A DNA stretch of 36,509 bases from Chrysochromulina tobinii (Eukaryota; Haptophyta; Prymnesiales; Chrysochromulinaceae): NCBI GenBank assembly GCA_001275005.1, contig JWZX01003355.1:1-36509 (forward strand), given 5' to 3'. This document shows positions 12,001-24,000 of this stretch, in pieces (the first letter of the stretch is position 1; the number at the start of each line of letters is the position of its first letter). The position numbers and the translations under genes are program-made. Below the pieces are notes generated by a model. The model was not told the origin of the DNA. It saw nothing but the letters and a program-made list of their open reading frames with translations, and did no database searches.

Positions 12001-15000
12001 TGAAGGCGTCGTCCGGTGTGACGCTGAAGAGCGAGTACGGGCTGCTGAGTATGCACGGGTAGCTGAGGACGCCGGTAGAGTCGCACTGCGGGGGCAGGCG
12101 CGTCGCGCCCCGATCGGACGCACGGTCGAGCCCGATCACAATCTCCCACTCGAGATTCTTGCGCCGCTCGCGCCCGAGGACGCTCTTGACGCGCGGGAAG
12201 GCATCCGTCGAGTTCTCGCCCACGTTGCCGCTGAGTGGCAGGCTCCGATTGGCTGTGATGGGTCGCGAGTTGCCGAGGGCGGTGCGCACCTCAGCGACGA
12301 GGGTCACAAAGGTGGGGTGCACGACCACCGTGTTGTTCTCGTCGTACATGACCTGGCTGAGGAGCACCACGCTGCCGTTGCCCGCGTCGTCGATGGTGAT
12401 GTCGAAGGCGGTGCCATCCTCGTTCCAGCGGCCCGAATAGGCGTTGCCCAGCGGCGTGCTGAAGTTGAGTAACGAGTCGACGTACTCGGTGCCGCCGCTC
12501 GTTTCGCCGCCACCCTTGTTGGTCGGGCGGTCAAACTTGAGCGAGATCGTGTCGTTCGCGCTGTAGACGGCGTCGAGGTTGTCATAGTCCTCGGCAACGA
12601 CCTCGACAAACACGGGCGCCTCGGGTAGCTGTCCGAAGTCGCCGACGAGGCGCACCGGCGGCGGCGTGAACGGCATCAGGCACGAGGCCTCGGCCACGGA
12701 CGCTGGACATCCGGCGCTGTTGCGCAGCCGCACCGCATTCGAGCGCACCGAGGGGAACACGCGGGTGGCGCCCAACTCGACGATGCCCGCGCCGGTCGAA
12801 TCCTCGATCTCGATGATAAAGGTGGACGTGTCGTTCCAGCTGCCCGCGTATGCGGCGCCGAGCGGCGTCGTGAAGCCAAACGTACGATCGACTGCGTCGC
12901 GTCCGCCCGTCGGTCCGATCGTCGCTTGGTCTACCGGTCGGTCGAGCACGATCGTGATCACGTCGCCAGGCCCAAAGACCTCATCGCCATTCCGAGGGTC
13001 CTCGATGCGGAAGCTCACGATGTTTGGGGCCGAGAGGGATCCGAACTGCCCTTGCACCTTCAGCACCGCGTCAGCCGCGGCCGAGGTGCGCGCACGGTTG
13101 CGCAGGTCGCCGGTGTTGCCATCGGTGTCGAGATCGACCCCATCGCCGCGCGCTTGGACGAGGGTCCGGCGCCAGTACGCCTCGGAGACGTTGAGCATCG
13201 TGACCGGGCGCACGTTGTCGTAGCAATTGGGCGGCGCCGCGGTGCCGCTCAGCTGGACGCACGCAAAGTGCGCCTCGGGCAAGCTCGAGAGGGAGGACGC
13301 GGGCTTCAGGATCGAGATGCGCAACGCAGAATCCTCTTCGATCCACTCGCCGCTGTAATCGTCGCCGATCGGCAGGCTGAACCAGAGCAGGTCGTCCACC
13401 CACTGCTTCCCGCCTTCGGGATCGCCTTGGCCTCGATCCGTGGCCATGTCGAAGGTGACGGTGAGCACATCACTCGCGCCGTACGTGGCGTCGCCGTCGT
13501 CAGGGTCGGTGCCAATGAAGGACGAGACCGCAGGTGGCAGCTCGTTGCCAAAGTCGCCCACAAGCAGCGCGACGACGCTGTTCATCGAATCGTAGCAGCA
13601 GCACGCGCTCCCAAGCGCACAGCGCTCCGGCGTGTAGTCGGCGCAGCAGCCGCGGTTACGCACAATGGAGCGAGGGCGCACAGTGGCGAGCCCGACCAGC
13701 ACGTCGCCGTGGCCCGACGGCTCAACGATCGTCATCACGAGCGTGGAGTCGTCGGACCATGCCGCACGCACATCCGCGCCCAGCGGCGCGCTGACGTTGA
13801 GCATGTCGTACGGGCACACGCGCGCGCCCGGCGGCGGCTGCGAGGCCACAGGCGCCCACGTGTCCACGGGGAGGCTGCACGGGTCGCTCGAGTCCGTTGT
13901 GAATCGAGCGCTGCGGCCGCCGCGGTCGGTCGCCAAGTCAAACGTGACTGTGAGCGTGTCGCCGCCGCCGTACACCGCATCGCCATTGTCGAAATCGTGC
14001 GCGGCAAACGAGACGATCATGGGCCCACGTGTCTTGCCATAATCTCCCGCGAGCGGTGGGCTGGGCGCAAAGGCCCGGGGCGACGAGCTCGAGCGAGTTC
14101 GAATGGCGGCGGCGTCCTTTGGCTTGACCGTCGCGCCGCTGACTGGATCGGGCATCGGCGTGCAGCCTGGGCACGTGGCCTGGAGGATCGTGATGCGGAA
14201 CACTGAGTCGGCGTCGAGCAGCCCGTCCGCGCTGCCCGAGGTCCACTCGCCGCTGTAATCGTACGCAAGCGGCTGCGAGAAGGAGACGAGCCCGTCGACG
14301 AAGGCCTTATCGCCCGATTTGGGCCCGCCGCCTCGATCCGTTGGGCGCGAAAAGTAGAGGGAGACGGTGTCGCCTGTGGAGTAGACATAGTCGAGGTTGT
14401 CGGGGTCGTTGGCAAGCGCCGAGAGCAAGCGGGGGGCGATCCTCGAGCTCAACGAGGTGCGGAGCGTCGCGTTGGCGGTCTCGACGCCGCCGATGCGCGT
14501 GCGCACGGTGGTGACTCCAACGCGCGCGCGCGACGACGCGCGCGCGTGCTCGAGCTCGAGCACGGTGATGAGCAGCCGCGTGCGGCTGAGCCATTCTCCT
14601 CGGTAGCGCGCGCCGAGCGCCGCACTAAAGAGCAGCCCCTCTTGCGCGTGAAAGGTACCGATGCGGTCGTCTGAGCCCGCCGCGGCCCAGGAGCCCCCCC
14701 AAAAGGAGGCGCTCGAGTTCTCGTTGACGAAATAGTGGTGCCACACCTCGCCCGGAACGTGCGCGCTCGTGTTGAACTCGAGGAGCAGAGTCGCGTTCGC
14801 GCCAAAAGAGCCGTCGGGGCGCAGCCCGCCGTGGCCCGCATGGAGCAGTTGGAAGGTGGACACGTGCGGCAGCTTCGGCGGAGGCGGGGCGTCGGTTTCT
14901 GGCGCCAGGAGTTCTGCCGGGTCGCCCTCGAGCGTGACGAGCTCGTTGGTGGACGCAGGGAGGTTGCCTCGCTCGTTGTACAGGACGGCCATCCCAGTGA

Positions 15001-18000
15001 GGTTGGCGACGGTCACGCCGACCGTGGGCGTGAGCTCTGCGGAAGTATTGACGAATTGCTCGAGGATCGTCACCTCGAACACGGTCGAGTTCCGCCACTC
15101 CCCCCAATACGAGCCGCCCAGCTGCACGGAGAAGCCGAAGAGCTCATCGACCGACGCCTTCGCCGCCTCGCGGGTCCACTCGGCCGCCGTCGTGCCGTTG
15201 GCGCCGCAAAAGGAGCATGTGCGGTTCGTGGGTTCGTCAAAGTGGAGGGAGTAGTAGACGGGGCCGGGCACGGACCCAAAGTATTGGCGTGCGCGGCGCG
15301 AGACGAAACTTGAGAGCCGCGGCCGGCGCGCCCGCCCAAAATGGCCCTGCAACACAACGTTCGTCTGGTTGAGAGGCTCGGTCAGGTTCAGCCGCCCGCC
15401 GCCTGCGTCGTAGAAGGAGCGGATGGGCTTGAGCACCGTCACCACCGTCTGGTTGATCAACGGCAGCTCGTACCGCGTCTCCGTCACCGTGATCGTGAAG
15501 ACCGAGTCATCCATCCAGGCTCCCGAGTAGCCGACCCCGGGAGGGATGGAGAAGTCAAACAGCGCCTCGACGCGCTTTTGCTTCGCCTCGACCGCGCCCA
15601 GGTCGGTGGAGCGGTCGAAGGCGATCGTGATCTGGTCACCATCCGAGAAGACATAGTCGACGTCATTGCTGGTGGCCGCGCCGGGGTCGCGCACCTCGAA
15701 GCGCTCGAGCAGCGGTGCGCCCGAGTCGGAGATGCCGCCGAGGGCGGACGACGTGACGGCGACGGGCGAGGTGCCGCCACGGTTCCGCAGCGTGCCCACG
15801 AGGGTGACGTTCGAGCGCTGGCGTGGCTCGCAGCCCGCATGGTTGCAGATGCGCAGCTCGCCCCCGAGGGTGTCGAGAGCGCGCACGCGGAAGGTGCGCG
15901 CGTCGGCCCACTCGCCCGTGTAGTCGGCGCCAATCGGCGGATCAAAGCGGAAGAGCTGGTCGACGAAGGCCTTGCCTCCTTCATACGCGCCCAAATTCGT
16001 CCCATGGTTGAATCGCACCGTGATCAAGTCCCCCACGCCGTACACGGCATCGCCATTGTCATAGTCCTCGGCGGTGACGTTGACAATGTACGGCGTCGTG
16101 GACTCGAAGAGCGGGAAGCGCGATCGCAGCTTGAGCTCGTCGAGCGAGGCAGGCGCCATGCCGGCCGAGGCGCGCGAGCGCGAGGTGCGATCGCGGATCG
16201 CCGCGTGGAGTGCGAGCGTCACCTTCTCTGTTCTCGCCACCGTCGCTGTCATCGCTGAGGAGACAGAGATGGCCTCGATGACGAAGGTGGAGTCGTCCTT
16301 CCACTGGCCCTGGTAGTTCAGCCCCACGGGCATCGAGACGCTGAAGAGCGAGTCGACGTACGCCGAGTTGCCCGCGACGGCGCCGCGCCCTCGGTCGGTC
16401 GCCTGGTCGAAGACGATCGAGATTTGATCTCCGGCGCCAAAGGTGGAGTCGCCGTGGTCCGGATCGTCGACGGAGACGAGCACGATCGAGGGAGTCACTC
16501 CGAACTCGGCGCGGAAGGGCGCGAAGCGATCGTCCTCCGACGCGACGATCGGGCCGACGAACGAGTTCGCGCCGTTGCACTTGCGCGCCGTGCTGAGCCT
16601 GCACCCCTGGTTGCGGACCCGCCCCTGCGTCTTGACGAGAATGGCGCCGAGCTCACTGTTGAGCTGCGAGCCCGTGCCGTCGACGATGCTGATCACGAAG
16701 GTCGAATCGTCCGTCCACTCGCCTTCGTACGCGTCGCCGATCGCGACCGAGAAGTTGAACCAGGTGCTCACCACGGCGGCGGGCACCCGTTTCCCGATGT
16801 CGTATGGGCACACGCCCCAGGGCGCAGCGACGGCGGGCGGGGTGGCCGATTGGCAGCCGAGGTCCGTCGCCCGGTCAAATGTGAGGCGGATCACGTCGCC
16901 GAATGCGACCGTTGCGTCGCCAAAGTCGGGGTCCTCGCCCACGACCGAGACGAGCACCGGCGGCTCGTCGAGGCCGCAATCTCCCGTGAGCACGGCCGAG
17001 ATCTCATTGAGCGGCTCGGAGGTGCCCGCGAGATTTCGGATCACGAGCGCGTCTCGCGGGCGCACCTGATGAGGGAGGCAATCAGAGGTCATCAGAGGCA
17101 ATCAGAGCCCGTCCATCTGGAGCGTCTCGCGGGCGCACCGTGCACGTGTTATTCGGGTGCACGTGCCCGTCAGCCAAAAAGGGCGGGAGCGACCGGTAGG
17201 AGGGCTCGAGGATGGTGATCTGAAAGATGGAGTCGTCGAGCCACTCGCCACTGTACGACTGGCCGAGCTGTGCATTGAACGCGAAGAGCGAGTCGACGTA
17301 CTCGCGGTCGCCCGAGTACCTGCCGAGCATGGTGCTATTGGAGCGATCGGTCGCCATGTCGAACGTGATGCGCAGCTCGTCGCCGGCGCCGTAGGCGAGA
17401 TTGATGTCATTCGGGTCGCTCGCAGAGAACTCGATGATCGTCGGCGTGCCCACGGGGCCAACGCTGCCCGTGATGGGCCAGCGTCGGATGACGGGTGGCG
17501 TGGTCGCGTAGTTGTTGAAGAACGTGAGGTAGTCCTCGCACTGTCGCGTCGTGACGCGCGACCACGAGTGTGGGTAGCGCGGCCCGAGCATGCGGCCGTA
17601 ATTGTCGAGGCCGCTGTTGCCAAATTGGTCAGTGGTCCGCGGCACGCTTGGCGGCGAGGGCTCGCCGTAGGCGCACGCCGACACGGTGACGCCCCCGTAG
17701 CCACACACGAGCATCGGGGCCTGAGAGGCCGAGAAGGACGTGGTGACGAACCAGGAGCCCGAGCGGAAGTTGGGCGGCTCGGCGCGGCTACCGAGCAAGT
17801 TCGAGTCGCACAGCCAGGGCATGGGGAGCGTCGCATTGAGGATCGTGATGACGAGCGTCTGGGGATCCTCCCAGGTGCCGCTGTACTCGGCGCCCAGGCC
17901 ATTGTACTCGGCGTCGATCGGGACCCCGTCGCGCACGCGAGCGCGCTCGCACCCCGGATTGCACGGCGTACAGAATGTGAGGTACTTATCAATGTCCCAT

Positions 18001-21000
18001 TTGGTCGAGACGGGCGGCCTCGCCGTGTCGAGGTTGAAACGGACGACCACCTCGTCGCCCGCGCCGTACACGCCGTCCGCATTGTCTGGGTCGCGAATGG
18101 ACGCAGAGCGCACCTGATGATGGAGGCAATCAGCACAATCAGCATGCAGTCTGCCGACGGCCGTGGAGAGCATGGGTCGCCAACGGACGCGGAGCGCACC
18201 ATCGGGCCCGCGTAGCAGTGCTGCATCGCAAAGTCTCCCCATGGGCTACCCGAGGTCGCCGAGGCCAATGGGCTGTTGGAGGCGGCCTTGAGGCCGGCGC
18301 TCTGCTTGACGGAGACACGGAGCCGGAACCCCTGCCCCTGTGGGATGTTGTACGTCTGGGCGGCGCCCGTGGTGCCGCCCATAGCGCGCTGGTGCGGGCA
18401 TGAGATCAGGACGTTATTCGCATCCCTCCGGCCGCATTGCGTCGCGTCGGGCATCTGCTCGCTCGGGATCGTAGCATTGAACTCGAGCGGCTCGATGACG
18501 AGCGTCATCGCGTCCGTCCAATTGGCGCGAAGGCGCGAGCCGAGGGTCCACTCGTCGGCCGTTACACTAATGGACTGGGCGATGAACGTCGCGCGGAACT
18601 CAAAGATCTCAAACAGGCGCGCCGCGTTGAGCGCCCCCTCCTCGTGCCCCAGCCGATTCGTCGGACGGTCAAACGTGAGCACGAGCTGATCGTGCACACT
18701 CCACGAGCCCGAACCGTCCATGTCGCCCACGTACGCATCGAGCAGCAGCGGCGCCGAGTGATCGCCAAAGTCGCAGAAGGGCTGCCCTTCGCACAAGCGA
18801 GGGTTCACATTCGTGCCAAACCGGCGGCCGATGAACGGGGGCGAGGCCGACTCGAGGCGGGAGGGCGTGTACGGGCCCAGCAGGTCCCACCTGTCATCAG
18901 GGGAGGTCATCACGGGAGGTCATCACGGGCGGTCATCAGGGGAGGTCATCAGGGGAGGACATCAGAGGTCATCAGAGGTCATTAAGGGATTCATCAGGTA
19001 ATCAGGGGAGGTCATCAGGGGAGGTCATATCAGGTAATCAGGTACCGATTGCGGAATCGCGCCTCCCGGCTCGGCGTGACGCGCATCGTGCCCAGCTGGG
19101 ACTGCGTGAGCGCGGCTGGGTTGACGCCCGGGCTACCGTCGAGGATTGTGATCACCACGCGCTCAGGTTCGTTCCACGCGCCGCTGTAATCCAGCCCGAG
19201 GCCGCAGCTGAAGTCGAAGTACCGGTCCACCCATCGTTTATCGCCCTGGAAGGCGGGTAGCAACCCACGATCGGTCGGCATCGAGAAGCGCAGCTCGAAC
19301 GAGTCGAAGGCGTCGTACACCGTATCGGCGTAGTCGACGTCGCGCACCACGAAAGCGGCGATCCGTGGTGCGCCCGCCTCCCCGAAGGAGCCACGGAGCG
19401 GCGGTGAGGTCGTGTTGCTCAGATCGGAGATGCCACCTCGGAAGCGGATCGGGCGCTGTGTGCCAGCGGCGTGACGCGCCTGCACGACCGTATCGCCGAG
19501 GGCGAGCCCAGAACCGAGCGGATCGAGCAGCGTCACTACAAATGTTGACTCGTCCGCCCAGGCACCCGAGTAGCCGTTGGGCGCGCCGCTCAGCGCGACG
19601 GCGCTCGACTGGTTCAGCCAGGCAGCCGGCGACTGGGAGGGCACAAAGTCGGCATCCTCGGGGCAGCTGCCCACGGGCCGATAGTAGAGCTCAGCTCCAG
19701 CCGGGCCAGCACGTATGAAGCTCTGGTGCGTCACGAGGCCGGCGAGGCCGAACGCTGCGAGCTCAACGCTCGTAAAGGTCAGCTGCTGCGCCCGGAGCCT
19801 CGCCGCCAGCCCCGCGTTGATGAGTTCCATCCCCCCACTTGGACGAAATGGCCCCGCGTCGAACCAGGCCAAGCCGAGCGTCGAGCTGCGACAGAAGCGG
19901 AAGAGTGAGTCCACATACGCGTGGTCACCCGAGGTGGCGCCGCCACCCACGCCGCTCGCCCACGGCTGCGGCGGCGAGACGCCAAGATCGGTCGGACGAT
20001 CGAAGGTGATGGTGAGCGTATCTCCCGCGTCGAGACCGGGGGCGGAGTTATCCTCGTCGGCCGCGACGAAATCGACGAGGCGCGGCGGCGGTCGCCGGCC
20101 GCGGTCGCCCGTCAGCCGGTTCGAGCTGCGCGCGGAGGCCCCGGAGCTCGAGCGCAGGTGGATCGCGGGCGCCGCAAACGTGGCGCCCGAGACGGCGCGC
20201 CCGCCCCGCGTGTCATGGAGCGTGATGACGAAGCACGGATGAAGGGTGGTAGTGCCGCCGTCGGCGCAGTCATCGGACTCGCCGTCGCGCCACGCGCCGG
20301 TGTAATTCGCCGCAATCACGGCGGAGAAGCCGAAGAGATGGTCAACGTACGCCTTGCCTCCCGAGCTCATCTCCGAGCCGCCGCCCCGGTTCGTCGCCAT
20401 GTCAAAGTGGAGCACCATCGTGTCGCCGTCGGTGTAATTCGTCGCGTTCGCGGCGACGACGACGGTGAAGCGCGTGATGGCGGGTTCGCTAAAGACCCCA
20501 GCGTCGCCGGTGATGGTGACGGTCTGGTTGTTCGCGTCCAGCAGGTCACTCGCCGCGTTCTTGATCTGATCCGTGGTGACGGTGACCGTACTCGTCCCCG
20601 GAGCGAGCGCACCGCCCGACGGGTTGATGATGGTGATGATGTAACGGCTGGGCGTGGCCCAGACACCCGAGTACTCGACCCCGAGAGGACGACTGAACGC
20701 AAAGAGCGCATCGACGGCCGCGCGGGACGAGTTGGCGCCCGGGACGACGATGGTCGGCGTGTTCGTCGGGATGTCGAACTGGAGGATGAGGACGTCGCCG
20801 ACGCCGTACACGTCATCCCCATTGTCCACGTCGTCGAGCGTCGCGGAGAGCAGTCTGGGGAAGGTCGGCACGCCGAGGTCGCCCGTGAGCATGGGCGAGG
20901 TGGTGTTGGCGTAATGGAGCGTGCAATCATGCAAGCTCGAGTTGACAATGGACGGGTTCGTGAGCAAGTTGACATAGTCGTCGGGCCAGCCTCGCTCGAG

Positions 21001-24000
21001 GTCCATCAGGTTGGAGCATGTCTTGGCCGTGTAGTTGAGATTGGTGATGCCGCCGGAGGGGCGCGCCGTCACATTGAGCTCGCCAACGCGCGGTGGGAAG
21101 ATCTGCGACCCTTCCGCGTCGACGATGGTGACCACGAACGTCGAATCGTCCTTCCATTCGCCCGTGTAGTCGGCACCGAGCGGGTGCGAGAACTCGAACA
21201 GAGCGTCGACGAGCGCCTTGCCGCTCAGCGAGCTGCTGCCCAGCGGGTAGGGGACCACCTCGGGCGGGCCGCCCTTGACACCCGCGCCGTTGGCCGGATA
21301 CACGAGCGTCGACGGCTGCTGGTAGTTGCTGTGCGTCACGCCCCGGTTCGTCTGCTGGTCGAAGACGATGGTGAGCACGTCGCCGGACGAGAAGACGGCG
21401 TCTCCATTATTCGGATCGTCGGCGACGAAGCGGATGATCCGCGGCCCGTCGCCCGCCCTTCCAAAGTCGCCTTCCAAACGAGGCAAGCTTGCGAGCGCCG
21501 GCGTGCCATCAGTGAGCATCGTGCTCGCGTCCAGCCGCGCTGCGGAGCCGCTGAGGGTGGGCGCGAGGCAGTAGGGGGTGCCTCGGAACTCTGCCGGGCA
21601 CGAGAGAGACTGCACGCGCACATCGCGACGGAGTGCGACGCGCGTGCCAGAGTCCGCAAAGGCGGTGCCGTAAGGCCTGTAGCTGGGGGCGAGGATCCCT
21701 GGCTGCGGCGCGGCCGAGCCGTTGATGACCGTGACGAGGAAGGTGGAGTCATCGAGCCAGCCGGTCGAGTACTCGTGGAAGAGAGGCTGCACGATGCGAC
21801 TGCCCGACGCGTCGAAAAAGTCGAAGAGACGCGCGAGCTGGGTGTTGAAGAAGCCGTTGCCCGAGCACTGCGACGAGAAGTCACAGTTGAGGACTCCCGA
21901 GTACTCCGCGAAGGCGTTGGCGGCGCGGTCGGTGGGCACATCGAAGCGAAGCGCGATCGTGTCCCCTGCTCCGGGGATGAGGTCGCGGTTGACGAAATCG
22001 GACGCGATCACCTCCACGAGCCGTGGCGGTGTGGGAAAGGTCTCGACGCGCTCGGCGACACCGAGGAGCGCCGCCTCCATGACGAGCAGCGGCGCCGTCT
22101 GCGCCAGGTTCGTCATGTTCGCCTCACGCGCAATCCGTAGCATCGTGTCATACGGCCGCGGCGCGTACTCCGGATCGGGATACGGCTCCGTCACGGTCAC
22201 CACGAACGTCGAGCCGTCGGACCAAGCGCCGCTGTACTGGGCGCCCAGCGGGGCCGAGACGCTGATGAGCGAGTCAACATACTCCTTGCCGCCCGATCCG
22301 CGCTGTGCACAGAAGGGCAGGTTGTTCACAGAGAGGGCCTGCTGCAGGCATCGGCCAGGGAGCACCGCGCGGTCGAATTGCAGCACGAGCTCATCGAAGG
22401 CATCGTAGCTCGCGTTCGCGTTGTCGCGGTCATGTATGAAGAAGCGTAGCAGGGAGGGCGCCGTCTCGTTCGCGCCAAAATCGCCCACGCTCAGCCGGTA
22501 CGATGCACTCGAGAACTCGGACGTGCGCGGCGCGTTCTGCAGCCGGCCGGCGACGGTGACGAGGGCGCCCGAGGAGCCACCCACGCGTGGACCAGTGCCT
22601 GCACCGGTAGGATCGAGGATGGTGACGACAAAGGTGGAAGTGTCGAGCCACGCGCCGCTGTAGTCGGCTCCGAGTGGCTCGGAGAAGGCGAGCGTCGTGT
22701 CCACGAACGCCCTGCCGCCCTCGCGCCTGCCCAAGTCTGTGGGGAGGTCGAACTGGATGGCGAGCGTGTCGTTGCGCGACCACAACGGGTCCTTGAGGTC
22801 CCACGTCTGCGAGTCGTACCGGATGATCGAGGGGGGGGTCATCGTGCCGGGATTGCCCGTCAGCGCCGAAGTGGCGCGGCACCAGCGCGAGCGCTCGTTC
22901 GCGGTCTTGATGTCGCCGGCGACCGAGACTGTGACGGCGCCCAAGACGGCGCCCGGGCTGGACGGCATCGTGTGGCCACTCACGTCGACCATGGTGATGA
23001 GGAAGGTGAGCGGGTCGAGCCAGCGACCGTTATAGCGCGCACCGAGCGACTCGCTGAAGCGGAAGAGCCGATCGACCAGATCGCGATCTCCCGCCTCGGT
23101 TGCGAGCTCGTCGTACCTGATGAGGGAGGCACTCAGAGGTCATTCGAGGCACCCAGAGGTCATTCGAGGCACTCAGAGGCAGTCACGCCAGCTTCTTGTC
23201 GTCGTACCCCTCGACCCTCGAGATAGCGCGATTCGTTTCCGAGTCGAACGTGATCGTGAGTGTGTCGCCGTCCGAGAAGACGACGTCGCGATTGTCAGGG
23301 TCCGCGAGTACCGCAGACAAGATCTTAGGCGCGACCACCCCGGCCTCACCCGTCATCGAGAGGAAGCCCGCGGAGATGGGCGAGGTGCGCGGCGTGTTGC
23401 GAAGGTCTCCTGCAATAGTGAGGGTGGAAGTGAAGCCGCCGCCCCACAAGCAGCGTGCGACCTGCGGCATCGAGGGGAGCTCGGTCAATCCAGATCCCAT
23501 CCAGATCAATCCAGATCCCATCAAGATCAAGGGCAAATCGAGGATAGTCAAGGTCAATCAAAGGGACTCACCTGCGTCATCTCCTGTTGAGAGAGGGGCT
23601 GCGACTCCGACACAAACGCAGCCAAGCCCCTGCCCGTGAGCGTGACACGTGTCCCCCCGCGCTTGGGCCCCGCCTCGGGCGTGATGCCGGAGAAGACGGT
23701 CGGCTGCACGTAGTACGTGTAATCGAGGCCGGTGTCGATGTACACGGCGTCGTCGCTCGAGAGCAGCAGATGCACGTCGCCACTCTGACCGACGGGCGGC
23801 GTGGCGCAGAGGAGCCGCTCCCTGCTCACCTGTGGGGATATGGCGATGGCGCCGTGGTGAGCACTTGCATGCAGGCGTGGCGCAGAGGAGCCGCTCCCTG
23901 CTCACCTGCAGCACCGGCATCACCACCTCGCGCGAGCTGCCGAAGCGGCAGAAGGCGATAGGGCCCGCATCGAAACCAAAGCCGCGGAAGGTGACGAGGG

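Larger units (their letters stand above)
8162..23461 (-). other. First block of about 32 tandem Ig-like modules (residues about 1224-6188)
   Basis: Five exons, one of them 8.9 kb, encode tandem modules of about 150-200 residues. A typical copy reads DPDNGDAVYG.GDTLTITFD, then .TDRGG, YVDSLFSFS, LGADYSGEW.D, STFVITI, a linker V..R...RNRG.TS and L.GSFGS..PPRIVSFVA before the next DPDN. Copies are diverged: some lose DPDN (for example LGRERRKNLEW near 12160) or carry inserts with extra Cys. The alternating hydrophobic strands suggest an Ig-like beta-sandwich of the bacterial-Ig or SbsA/SWM kind, and the Asp-rich turn suggests calcium binding; both are inference. An acidic DLDTDGNTGD stretch near 13120 resembles a calcium loop. 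I cannot name a domain family. Confidence 0.85.
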
